The notes under the pieces are model-generated. The model was not told where the DNA came from and did not search any database. It saw only the letters and a program-made list of their open reading frames with translations. From the NCBI GenBank assembly GCA_963669415.2, contig CAXXPS010000002.1, positions 1,178,001 through 1,242,000 on the forward strand: a DNA stretch of 64,000 bases, in the 5' to 3' direction. Shown here piece after piece: positions 42,143-52,396 of this stretch; position 1 is the stretch's first letter, and each line of letters opens with the position of its first letter. The translations under genes and the position numbers were made by a program. The DNA comes from JAWKWH01 sp963669415 (lineage in GTDB: Bacteria > Pseudomonadota > Alphaproteobacteria > Rhizobiales > Rhizobiaceae).

Positions 42143-43462
42143 TCAGGTCGACGCCAAAACAAGTTCATCTTGTCTGGCACGTAACTCGGCAAGCTTGGAA
42201 CCCGGTTCAACCGACGCATTTTTGTAGGTAATCAACTCACCCTTGCCGATTGGAGCGGTCACTGATCCGCCTTCGAGCAGGCCACAGGGTATGGCGCGCT
42301 GATTTTGCGCATCCCCGGCAGTCATGATCCAAGACCGGTAGGTCGTCTCGCCGATGGCGTCGAGCCGTTCACCGGGCTGCAGGTCGCGTTTGGCCAGCGC
42401 ACACACTTCGGCGACCGGCCGATCAAGCGGCACCATGTCGGCCTTGCCATAAAGCACGGCACGGGCACAGGTGAGCGGCACCTCCAGACTGGTCAAATGG
42501 TATGGGCGGAAGAATGTGTAGTAAGGTCCGGCGCCCAGTTTCAGGTCGTTCATCCGCTCCCGCAATCTTGGATGCGCCATCTCGGCGATAACAAACACAC
42601 CGGGTGCGACGCCCTTGCCGACGGTGAAATCGACCACGCCCTTGCGCGACAAAACTCCGCCATCTTCGACCGGGCAAAGTACCGATGACAACTCATCGCG
42701 ACCGGCAGACGGAGCGTGCATGCCCGGCTTGTCGGGGACCAGACCGGTGGCGTTTGCGATCGCCGCCATTTCAACCATGGTCTTCGAGCCATCGACAAAT
42801 TCGACCAGCATGCGCGGGTTCATGTTTCGCCGCTCCGCTTCCTCGCGGTAGTCGTCCGGAACGGCGTCGTGATTAAGCGGATTATTCTTGCCTTTGCCTG
42901 CGGCAACGATGGTGTGACCCATTGCTGAGACAAACTCGATCAGTTCCATGCATGATGAGGGTTCATCACCCGCACCGAGCGAATAGACCACACCAAGTTT
43001 TGCGGCCGCGTCTTTCAGATAAGCGCCGATGGTGACGTCCGCTTCGACATTCATCATCACCAGATGCTTGCCGTGTTCCATGGCCGTGAGGCCGATCTCC
43101 GCCCCTACTGCCGGCTTGCCCGTCGCATCGATGACGACGTCAACCAGATCACAGGTTGCAGCCAGTTCCGAAACCGCCGTGATGGCCGTCTTGCCATCCT
43201 CGATTGCGGCAACCAGTCCGGAAGGCCGTTTGGTCTCTTTGGCGCTGTCTGCCGGCAGTCCGGCGGTCTCGATCGCCGCCATGGCGCGTCCGGGCTGGGT
43301 ATCAGCAATCGCCGCAACCTCAATACCGCGCATCTGCGCCACCTGGGTCACGATATCGGTACCCATTTCGCCGCAGCCGATCAGTCCGATCCGGACAGGT
43401 TTGCCCTCGTCCGCACGCTTGGCGAGGTCACGGGCCAGGCCGGTCAATGCAACATTGGTCAT
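42143..43462 (-). CDS. COG4091-type NAD(P)-dependent oxidoreductase with SAF domain
   Basis: This protein of about 439 residues has a Rossmann domain (VRIGLIGCGEMGTDIVTQVAQMRGIEVAAIADTQPGRA) like homoserine dehydrogenase and a C-terminal SAF-type domain (DLQPGERLDAIGETTYRSWIMTAG...PIGKGELITYKNASVEPGSKLAELRARQDEL). It belongs to the predicted homoserine dehydrogenase family COG4091, whose substrate is unknown. I start it at the ATG at 43462 (MTNVALTGLARDLAKR), not 43513. It lies about 100 bases downstream of the puuB-like gene on the same strand. Confidence 0.82.
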   Translation of the reverse strand: MTNVALTGLARDLAKRADEGKPVRIGLIGCGEMGTDIVTQVAQMRGIEVAAIADTQPGRAMAAIETAGLPADSAKETKRPSGLVAAIEDGKTAITAVSELAATCDLVDVVIDATGKPAVGAEIGLTAMEHGKHLVMMNVEADVTIGAYLKDAAAKLGVVYSLGAGDEPSSCMELIEFVSAMGHTIVAAGKGKNNPLNHDAVPDDYREEAERRNMNPRMLVEFVDGSKTMVEMAAIANATGLVPDKPGMHAPSAGRDELSSVLCPVEDGGVLSRKGVVDFTVGKGVAPGVFVIAEMAHPRLRERMNDLKLGAGPYYTFFRPYHLTSLEVPLTCARAVLYGKADMVPLDRPVAEVCALAKRDLQPGERLDAIGETTYRSWIMTAGDAQNQRAIPCGLLEGGSVTAPIGKGELITYKNASVEPGSKLAELRARQDELVLAST

Positions 43463-43560
43463 GAGCAACCGCTTTTGTGGTTTCGTCCTGCCGGTGTAGG
43501 CAGCGGTGCGCAATTGTCAACGAATGTCGGCCACAAACGGAGTAACGGTCATCAAAATTT

Positions 43561-44856
43561 TCAAATCGCGTCACGCAGTGCATACCAGCCAAGGGCCAGG
43601 GTGAGCAGCGGCGCACGAAACCGTCGTCCGCCCGGAAATGCGGGGATGTTCAGGTCCTTGAACAGCTTCAGCTTGTCATCATTTCCCAGCACGGTTTCCG
43701 CATAAAGCCGTCCGGTATAATTCGATAACATCACGCCGTGGCCGGAATAGCCGGCGCAGGAAATGACATTTGGCATCACCTCGCGCACAAAGGGTTTGCG
43801 CGGCATTGTGATACCGACACGGCCGCCCCAGGTGTGGGTTATACCCACTCCGCGCAAGCCGGGATAAATTTCGGCGATCTGTTTGCGGATATGCGCTTCG
43901 ATATTCTCAGGGCCATTGGATCCGTAAGATTCCCGGCCACCGAACAACAACCGCCCGTCTTTTGATTTGCGGAAATAACGCACGACAAAACGCGAATCGT
44001 CGACCGATTCCCAGCCGGGAATGACGCTGCTGTCTTCACCAAGCGGCTCGGTGGCGCCGATGAAAGAGCCGATTGGCATGACATGGGCTGCGCTGACCGG
44101 TTCAAGCGTGCCGCCATGGGCATTGACCGCGAGCAGGCATTTCTGCGCCGTGATCGTCCCGTTGCCGGTTCTTGCAGTGATCCTTCCGCCACTGGATTCC
44201 AACCCGACAACAGCTGTTTGCTCATGCAAATTGGCGCCATAAGCGGAGGCTGCCCTGGCTGTGCCAATCACCAACTTCAGGGGGTGGATGTGGCCGGTTC
44301 CGGTGTCGCGTACCCCTCCAAAATAAAATTTTGATCCGACAGCAGCTTCCGACGCCGCACGATCAAGATAGGAAATGTGCGGATAGCCGAACCGCTCGCC
44401 CATAATGTCGGCGTGGCGTTTATAATCGTCGACATAACGCTGCTTGTGGGCAAACGACAGCTGACCGGAACGATATTCGGCATCGATATCATGCTCGTCC
44501 ATGAACGACATCAGGTGCGATTTCGCTTCTTCAGCGACAGCAAACAGGGCCTTGGCGCGCTCCAGCCCGAATTCCGCTTCAAGTTCTTCGGGCCAGGCCC
44601 TCTGGCCCGTTCCCATCTGACCACCATTACGGCCTGATGCGCCATCACCGAATCGATGCGCTTCGACAACAGTTACGTCGGCGCCGTTGCGAGCCAGATG
44701 TGCAGCCGCCGACAAACCGGTGAACCCGCCGCCGACTATCAAAATATCGGTACTGGTATCCCCGGCGAGCGCGGCATATTCCGGGCGGTCACCGGCGGTT
44801 TCTTCGTAGAACGAAAATCCCGGTGATATCGGGCTTTGATAGTGTGCGACCGTCAT
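43561..44856 (-). CDS. puuB: FAD-dependent gamma-glutamylputrescine oxidoreductase-like protein (PuuB)
   Basis: The 431-residue flavoenzyme has ILIVGGGFTGLSAAAHLARNGADVTVVEAHRFGDGASGRNGGQMGTGQR at the N-terminus and CAGYSGHGVMLSNYTGRLYAE near the end, both typical of PuuB/OrdL. It lies 15 bases downstream of a PuuA-like glutamine synthetase homologue, the same pair as in the E. coli Puu pathway for putrescine. Other gamma-glutamyl-amines could be the actual substrate. Confidence 0.88.
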   Translation of the reverse strand: MTVAHYQSPISPGFSFYEETAGDRPEYAALAGDTSTDILIVGGGFTGLSAAAHLARNGADVTVVEAHRFGDGASGRNGGQMGTGQRAWPEELEAEFGLERAKALFAVAEEAKSHLMSFMDEHDIDAEYRSGQLSFAHKQRYVDDYKRHADIMGERFGYPHISYLDRAASEAAVGSKFYFGGVRDTGTGHIHPLKLVIGTARAASAYGANLHEQTAVVGLESSGGRITARTGNGTITAQKCLLAVNAHGGTLEPVSAAHVMPIGSFIGATEPLGEDSSVIPGWESVDDSRFVVRYFRKSKDGRLLFGGRESYGSNGPENIEAHIRKQIAEIYPGLRGVGITHTWGGRVGITMPRKPFVREVMPNVISCAGYSGHGVMLSNYTGRLYAETVLGNDDKLKLFKDLNIPAFPGGRRFRAPLLTLALGWYALRDAI

Positions 44857-44871
44857 TGGATGTGAACTGCC

Positions 44872-46305
44872 CTAAACATTCAGCAGGAGATATTCCCGCT
44901 CCCAGGGACTGATCACTTCCATGAAGGTCTCGAATTCCGCTCGCTTGATGGCGGAATAGGTCGAGACGAAGCTTTCCCCGAAAATCTCGGCAAAGGCTGG
45001 TTCTGCTTCAAACTGCGACACCGCTTCCAGGAGCCCGCGGGGCAGTTCCACCTCCTCGCGGTTTACCGCTTCAGAAGCCGGATCGTCAGGCACCACCTTG
45101 TTGATCATGCCCAGATAGCCACAGCCGAGCGAAGCGGCGAGCGCCAGATAGGGGTTGGCGTCCGACGACGGAATTCGGTTTTCGACCCTGCGCGCCACTG
45201 CTCCGGAACGCGGTACGCGAAAAGCCGTTGTCCGGTTGTCGTATCCCCATCGCACATTGACGGGAGCTGAGACCCCCTGTGTCAGACGCCGATAGGAGTT
45301 GACATAGGGTGCGAACATCACCAGCGCCTTGGGTACGAAGTGCTGCATGCCGCCGATGAAGTAGCGGAACATGTCACTCTCGCTACCATCGGCATCAGAA
45401 AAGATGTTGTCGCCGCTTTTGCGATCGACAATCGACTGATGCACATGCATGGCCGATCCCGGCTGGCCCTGGATCGGTTTGGCCATGAATGTCGCGTACA
45501 TGTCGTGCTTGAGTGCTGCCTCGCGAATCGTACGTTTGAACATGAACACCTGGTCGGCGAGCTCAACCGGATCGCCATGGCGCAGATTGATCTCCAGCTG
45601 TCCGGCGCCTTCCTCGTGAATCAGCGTGTCGATCTCGAGTCCTTGCGCCTCGGAGAAATGATAAATGTCGTCGATCAACTCGTCGAACTCGTTGATACCG
45701 GCAATCGAGTAACCCTGGCCACCGCCAATCGGACGGCCGGAACGGCCCACCGGTGGCGTCAGCGGATAGTCCGGATCAGGATTCTTTCGCACGAGATAGA
45801 ATTCGATCTCCGGTGCGACGACGGGTTTCCACCCCTTGGCGGAATAGGCGTCCACCACCTTGCGCAACACGTTACGCGGTGAAAACTCGATCGCCTCGCC
45901 GTCCTGACGGACCAGATCGCATATCACCTGCGCAGTCGGATCACTCTCCCACGGCACGCTGGACAGCGTCGACAGATCGGGGACGAGCTTCAGGTCGCCA
46001 TCGTCCTGGGGATAGGTGAAACCGTGCCCGTCTTCGGGATATTCACCCGATATGGTCGCCATGAACACCGCCGACGGCAGGGCCAGCGATGTGTTCGACG
46101 TGAACTTGTCGGAGGGCATCATTTTGCCGCGCGCTACTCCGGCCTGATCCGGAGTGATGCACTCGATATCTTCAATACTGCGCCAGGCAAGCCACTCCGC
46201 CACCTGTTTCCAGTTTTTTACACCGCGGCGGTTTTTCACGTAGGCGGGCGTTTTCTGTCTCGTACCTCGCCGGGCGCTTCGCTCGGCCGGAATTTTGGAA
46301 GGCAT
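44872..46305 (-). CDS. puuA: Glutamine synthetase-family gamma-glutamylamine ligase (PuuA-like)
   Basis: The 477-residue protein is a GlnA homologue of the PuuA branch, which attaches glutamate to an amine using ATP. Visible motifs include MHVHQSIVDRKSGDNIF, the region YVNSYRRLTQGVSAPVNVRWGYDNRTTAFRVP and RVENRIPSSDANPYLALAA. The basic N-terminus (KIPAERSARRGTRQKTPAYVKNRRG) is long relative to GlnA, and a start further inside is possible. It leads the puuA-puuB-COG4091 group. Confidence 0.88.
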   Translation of the reverse strand: MPSKIPAERSARRGTRQKTPAYVKNRRGVKNWKQVAEWLAWRSIEDIECITPDQAGVARGKMMPSDKFTSNTSLALPSAVFMATISGEYPEDGHGFTYPQDDGDLKLVPDLSTLSSVPWESDPTAQVICDLVRQDGEAIEFSPRNVLRKVVDAYSAKGWKPVVAPEIEFYLVRKNPDPDYPLTPPVGRSGRPIGGGQGYSIAGINEFDELIDDIYHFSEAQGLEIDTLIHEEGAGQLEINLRHGDPVELADQVFMFKRTIREAALKHDMYATFMAKPIQGQPGSAMHVHQSIVDRKSGDNIFSDADGSESDMFRYFIGGMQHFVPKALVMFAPYVNSYRRLTQGVSAPVNVRWGYDNRTTAFRVPRSGAVARRVENRIPSSDANPYLALAASLGCGYLGMINKVVPDDPASEAVNREEVELPRGLLEAVSQFEAEPAFAEIFGESFVSTYSAIKRAEFETFMEVISPWEREYLLLNV

Positions 46306-46344
46306 AAATCACCAATGAATTTGAGTTTCGACGGACATAGCAAA

Positions 46345-46354
46345 TTTGATCAAA
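46345..46354. promoter_or_regulatory. TTTGATCAAA palindrome upstream of puuA
   Basis: A perfect 10-bp palindrome 40 bases before the puuA-like start. Its core TTTGATCA recurs at 46441-46448, inside a second palindrome, so both may be operator sites for one regulator. Confidence 0.4.
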
Positions 46355-46436
46355 ATCCGAAAGGCACAATCGGCAACGGCAGATTGATGCTGTAATCCGG
46401 CCATCATCAATTCCTGCTACCAGAATGATGCGGCTA

Positions 46437-46454
46437 ATAATTTGATCATATTAT
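46437..46454. promoter_or_regulatory. AT-rich palindrome upstream of puuA
   Basis: ATAATTTGATCATATTAT is an 18-bp palindrome with one central mismatched pair, about 130 bases before puuA. It repeats the TTTGATCA core of the site at 46345. Together they look like a pair of operators. Confidence 0.4.
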
Positions 46455-46471
46455 GGTTGCGGCGGACAAGT

Positions 46472-46741
46472 TCAACTGCGTGGAGGCCGCAGCAAATAGA
46501 TCACAAACCAGATCGGGACGATCACCATCGATCCCAGAACAATATTGGGCAAAGCCCACATGACCCCGCGTTCCAGATAACCGAGCACCTGCTCTGGGGT
46601 CAGTCCAAGATCGGCAAGCACCTCGGCCGCGGTGACATCCAGCGCCGACAGCACCGCACCGGTTATCAGTGAGGCGACCGCGATCTTGAAAACCGCCGAC
46701 AATACTTTCAGCACCCGCATCCCCTTTTGCGAATCGCGCAA
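46472..46741 (-). CDS. DUF6460 membrane protein
   Basis: The 89-residue protein has two hydrophobic segments (VLSAVFKIAVASLITGAVLSAL and GVMWALPNIVLGSMVIVPIWFVIYLL) joined by DVTAAEVLADLGLTPEQVLGYLERG. This matches the DUF6460 family of short rhizobial membrane proteins. Its function is unknown. It lies between puuA and an AsmA-family gene on the same strand with gaps of about 60-170 bases. Confidence 0.8.
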   Translation of the reverse strand: MRDSQKGMRVLKVLSAVFKIAVASLITGAVLSALDVTAAEVLADLGLTPEQVLGYLERGVMWALPNIVLGSMVIVPIWFVIYLLRPPRS

Positions 46742-46802
46742 TTCTAAGGTTTGGCTGGAAAAATGTCATCTGTCGCTGGATGCTGCAGGATCCCAGCCCG
46801 GT

Positions 46803-48683
46803 TTACTCGGTTACCGGCGGCGTTAAAATCGCTGAAATGAATGGCGAATTCCACGACCCGCCAACAAAGAAAGTCAAATTTTCCGGCACGTCATCGCTCT
46901 CCACGGTTGACCGGACATTTCCTGACAGAGCCAGGCTTCGGCCGATATAAGGCACAATGCCGGCCAGCGATATCAGGCGGTCAGACGTACGCGCTTCAGC
47001 CTTTTCGATCGTCGCAACGCCGTTTTCGACCGAGGCCTTCAATTCGGCACGCTCAAAGGCCAGCGTTCCGTCCGCCACCTCACCCAGTGCGAAAAACCCG
47101 CCGGCCTTGGACCGCTCAATGAATGATGGCAGATCCAGGTCGGCGATCGTGCCGGTGTCGAACGTGGCGGCTACCGAACCGCCTGCAGTGCGCAGGAACA
47201 ATCTCGGCACATCCACAGGTCCGTTCAAAATGATTGAAATCTTCCCGCGGGCATTGGGTGCCATTCGCTCCACGCCCAGTGCTGAAGCGAAGGCGCCACT
47301 GTCAATGTCCGCCGCAAGCAGTCGAAATTCGCCGGAATCGCGGCCCGATTTGCGGTCGACCCTGAAACCGGTCGAGATGTTGCCGCCAAATCCTGATGCA
47401 TCGGAAATATCGAATGTCGCAAGATTGTCGTTGATTTGCACGGTCGCTGCGACTTCGCTCAAAGCGATCGGTCCTGCCGTGACGTTGTCGGCCGACAATC
47501 GCAAATCCAAGTCCAGCCGCCCGATAGCCGGGGATGAAATGTCGATTCCCGGACCGCTGCTGGACGGCGCAGGCAATATTGCCAACGCGGAAAGAAATGA
47601 AACCAGGTCAAGCTCTTCAAATGCCAAGGTTCCGGAGACAGCCGGCCGGCTGTCCTGGACTGCAAATTCCAACGCTCCCATGCCCGAACTTTCAGCCAGC
47701 GCAATCTCTGCTTCCTCGATCTTGAACGAGCCGGGCTGGCCTTTCAGCCCGCCGGACAGAGATGCGTTGCCGACCGCATATATCGCTTCGGTATCCGCGC
47801 CGAGCCATTCCAGCAGGCCGCGCAGCGACGGGGTCGATGTTTGAAGTTGACCATCCAGGAAAAACGGATCACGGGTGTCGGCCATACCTTCATAGGACAA
47901 TTGCAGGGGTTCGGACTCCACCGAGGCGGTTAGTTGTGCAGCGCCACCGGCGAACAACAGCAGCGGTTGCTCCACACGCATGTCGACGGCGACGGTCTCA
48001 CCGTTGAAGTCGCCGCTTGCCGCCAATGTCATGCTGCTTTTGAAATTGGGCCACTGAAGGATTCCGTTTGCGCTGGTCAGCAGCTCTATTCCGCTGTCAT
48101 CGTCACCGGAATCAATGATAGTCGCATCGGTGAATTCAACGACGCCGATTGTGCCGGCCGGTACCGTGTTCAGATTCGGGTTTTCCGGATCGTTGGCAAT
48201 AGCCGATCGCGCCGTCTCGATGGCCCATCTGATTTTTCCCGCGGCCGGGGATTTCGGTTTCGGCAGATCGCGATCCGCCCAACTGATCCGCAGGTGCGGT
48301 TGATGAAAATGGACCCGCGTTGGAACGATATCGCCGCCAAGCGCGGCAAACGCGGATAAATCAATCTCCACCTTTTCGCTTGTCAGAACCGGATTGGAAT
48401 CGTCCTCACCCCATCCAAGCAGGGCGACACCGGTCAGTTCTGCCTTGATGGAAGGCCAGACGGATATCGACGGAGCATTGTTCAGCCGCACACGGTAGCC
48501 GCTCCACGAGCCAAACTCCTGGGCGATGCGATCGCGGACCAACTGCGTGGAAGCGATGAACGGCAGCGCGACTACCAATGCGACGACAGCAATGGCAAAC
48601 ACCGCAGAGGCGGTTATTCCCCGTCTGGCCATTTGTGATGCCATTGCGCCTAGCCGTGCAGATTTCCCTGAGCCACGTGACAT
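46803..48683 (-). CDS. AsmA-family outer-envelope biogenesis protein
   Basis: The 626-residue protein has an N-terminal membrane anchor (GITASAVFAIAVVALVVALPFIAS, about residues 22-45) followed by VRDRIAQEFGSWSGYRVRLNNAPSISVWPSIKAELTGVALLGW, the usual start of AsmA-like proteins. The rest is long beta-strand-rich sequence ending in an AsmA_2-type region (ADIDSGAFASALGVERMAPNARGKISIILNG). Such proteins span the periplasm and move or organise phospholipids. It is divergent from the acetoacetyl-CoA synthetase gene across 152 bases. Confidence 0.85.
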   Translation of the reverse strand: MSRGSGKSARLGAMASQMARRGITASAVFAIAVVALVVALPFIASTQLVRDRIAQEFGSWSGYRVRLNNAPSISVWPSIKAELTGVALLGWGEDDSNPVLTSEKVEIDLSAFAALGGDIVPTRVHFHQPHLRISWADRDLPKPKSPAAGKIRWAIETARSAIANDPENPNLNTVPAGTIGVVEFTDATIIDSGDDDSGIELLTSANGILQWPNFKSSMTLAASGDFNGETVAVDMRVEQPLLLFAGGAAQLTASVESEPLQLSYEGMADTRDPFFLDGQLQTSTPSLRGLLEWLGADTEAIYAVGNASLSGGLKGQPGSFKIEEAEIALAESSGMGALEFAVQDSRPAVSGTLAFEELDLVSFLSALAILPAPSSSGPGIDISSPAIGRLDLDLRLSADNVTAGPIALSEVAATVQINDNLATFDISDASGFGGNISTGFRVDRKSGRDSGEFRLLAADIDSGAFASALGVERMAPNARGKISIILNGPVDVPRLFLRTAGGSVAATFDTGTIADLDLPSFIERSKAGGFFALGEVADGTLAFERAELKASVENGVATIEKAEARTSDRLISLAGIVPYIGRSLALSGNVRSTVESDDVPENLTFFVGGSWNSPFISAILTPPVTE

Positions 48684-48835
48684 GGTTTACCTCATGCTTG
48701 TGGCATTTCAAGGATTTAACACGGTCGAGAAGCTCAAACACGCTTCCCTTCACCTATGATGCGCCCGACAAATCAATGCTTGCGGCGAAACAACCGCATA
48801 TGCAATGACGCGCCCGCAGATGACAGGAGGCAGGA

Positions 48836-50794
<1,959 letters not shown>

Positions 50795-50904
50795 CCGGAC
50801 GGATGCCATCTTCGGCGGAAATCATGGTTAAGGAATGCTTGCGCGAATATTTACCAAATAAGCGATTGCACTCGCAATTGGGGGGTAAGAGGCGGTTTTG
50901 GTAA

Positions 50905-51050
50905 GGTATTGTTAAGCCGCGCTGCCGATAGTCCTGATCAACAAATGGACGCGGTCCACGCCCCGTCATCGGCAACAGATTCCGGAACTCGAGCCCGAAG
51001 AGACAGCAGTTTCAAATTCGGCGCCCCCTTCAAGAAGCGGGGCGCCTTTC
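50905..51050 (+). ncRNA. Candidate structured small RNA or 3'-UTR element
   Basis: TGCCGAT (50923-50929) pairs with ATCGGCA (50968-50974). Inside it, TGGAC (50946-50950) pairs with GTCCA (50954-50958), and a terminator hairpin follows at 51020-51046. This gives a roughly 145-nt element with three stems and an intrinsic end, between an unrelated gene pair. No promoter with good -35 and -10 boxes was found, so it may be processed from the acetoacetyl-CoA synthetase 3' UTR. I do not recognise an Rfam family. Confidence 0.3.
51020..51050 (+). terminator. Intrinsic terminator downstream of acetoacetyl-CoA synthetase
   Basis: GGCGCCCC (51020-51027) and GGGGCGCC (51039-51046) form an 8-bp GC-rich stem. 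The loop can extend it with CTTC/GAAG pairs. TTTC and TTTT follow. The T run is only on the plus strand, so it stops plus-strand transcripts 225 bases after the coding end. Confidence 0.8.
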
Positions 51051-51112
51051 TTTTGCGGTAAGAAATGACCGCAACTTTGAATTTGATACCCGGCAGAATG
51101 GTTCAATACGAC

Positions 51113-52123
51113 CTAAACACCCGTGTTTTCACGAATCCAGTCGCGGTAGCGGCTGACCCTGGAATATACGCCGAAGGCATTTTCGTGACCGCAGGCCACA
51201 TCTGAATCAAGCGGACCGTCGCCCCAGCTCACAACTCCGATCTGGGTGACCTTGTCGCCATCGACCATGAACAAGGGTCCGCCGCTGTCGCCGTTGCAGG
51301 CATCGCGCGCGCCGGATTCAACGCCCGCACACAACATATTGCCCGTCAACGGATCACCCATCGTTGCGCCGATCGCCGCAGTCGCCGTTTCGATGTCCGC
51401 TTCTGATATGCGCAGCCGCAGGCTGTAGTCCCACAACAACCGCGCAAGATCATCCTTGTATATTTCCTTCATTCCGGAATTGCAGCTTTCATTGGGCTTC
51501 AATTCAACGTCGGTCTGCATCAGGTTGACCGGAAAATATCCATCATCCATCCGGCCCCATCCGGTGACCGTCGCCGTGCCGGTTTGGATGTCGTTATCGA
51601 TGAGGTTGATGAACGGCACATTTGCCTTCGTAGACATTTTGATCAGCGCGATATCATTGTCGAGTGTACTCTGCGAATAGCCGGGATGAACGATGACCTG
51701 CTCGACAGAATATCGCGTCCCGTCATTCAATGCAGTGGCGCCAACCAGCACCGTGACGGTTTCAGGCGCGACAGGTGTCTCCCCGTCGACCAGACAGTGC
51801 GCTGCGGTGAGTACCCATTGCGGAGAGATCAGGCTGCCGCCGCAGAACTGGGCGTCAAACTGGGACTCTGACGTTTCATCCAGTCCCTCAGACGTCAGCA
51901 ACGCGACCTGAAAAGGCCAGGCGCCTTCCGCGGCCTCGGTACCGCCAAACACACGCGGCGACTCGCCCTCCAGAGCCTTACGCTGAGTGGCTTTGGCGTC
52001 GGGCAGCCTGGACATGGGTGAATGAGCGGCGGATTTTCCGCCCTGAGCCATTGCCTGGTTTGCGGGAAACGACAAGACGGTCAGCCCTGCGACCAGCGAA
52101 GTGAGGATGGTTTTTGCGCGCAT
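51113..52123 (-). CDS. Exported trypsin-like serine protease (S1A zymogen)
   Basis: The 336-residue precursor has a signal peptide (about 1-26, ending ANQAMAQ), a propeptide to residue 57, and a chymotrypsin-fold domain starting R57-VFGGTEAAEGAWPFQVALL. The catalytic triad is complete: H109 in TAAHC, D157 in DNDIALIK, S280 in CNGDSGGP. D274, six residues before the Ser, occupies the trypsin S1 position, so cleavage after Arg or Lys is expected. The mature domain is preceded by Arg, as in zymogens activated by a trypsin-like cut. An extra helical insertion of about 25 residues lies at about 215-265. It is divergent from a second protease gene. Confidence 0.92.
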   Translation of the reverse strand: MRAKTILTSLVAGLTVLSFPANQAMAQGGKSAAHSPMSRLPDAKATQRKALEGESPRVFGGTEAAEGAWPFQVALLTSEGLDETSESQFDAQFCGGSLISPQWVLTAAHCLVDGETPVAPETVTVLVGATALNDGTRYSVEQVIVHPGYSQSTLDNDIALIKMSTKANVPFINLIDNDIQTGTATVTGWGRMDDGYFPVNLMQTDVELKPNESCNSGMKEIYKDDLARLLWDYSLRLRISEADIETATAAIGATMGDPLTGNMLCAGVESGARDACNGDSGGPLFMVDGDKVTQIGVVSWGDGPLDSDVACGHENAFGVYSRVSRYRDWIRENTGV

Positions 52124-52196
52124 ATTGTTTCGTCTCCGGATTTCATATTGCCTGAATTACAGCCGCTGGCCGTAGTAGAATTGCGGTGACAGAGCA

Positions 52197-52286
52197 TGCC
52201 GCCGCCAAATAATTGAAGTCAATGTTGAAAATAGTTTGGCGCCGCGTCATTGTATGAGTGTCGAATGATATTCAATTGCGGCGGCA
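52197..52286. repeat. Long inverted repeat between two divergent protease genes
   Basis: TGCCGCCGC (52197-52205) pairs with GCGGCGGCA (52278-52286), and AATTGAA (52211-52217) pairs with TTCAATT (52271-52277). This gives 16 bp of pairing with a 5-base bulge and a 53-base interior. It lies in the middle of the 273-base intergenic region shared by the two protease genes and could be a regulatory site or an RNA hairpin. Confidence 0.6.
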
Positions 52287-52396
52287 GGGTGTTCTGGATT
52301 GGGTGATTTCTTGGCTGACATGTTCCGGTCACAGTTCGCATCCTATGTCCCGCCATCGTTGACTTTGGGCTTGTGAATTATTGGGAGAGTCTCGGA

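Larger units (their letters stand above)
50795..51112 (+). other. Intergenic region of 318 bases with RNA-like structure
   Basis: No open frame of convincing length exists here. The right half holds nested inverted repeats and a strong intrinsic terminator, listed separately. The left half (50795-50900) is AT-richer and featureless apart from GTTAAGGAATGC-like stretches. Confidence 0.6.

Noticed and set aside
46957..47844. 295-codon plus-strand open frame opposite AsmA
   Set aside because: Antisense shadow of a long beta-rich gene; Ser/Pro-rich low complexity with no motif.
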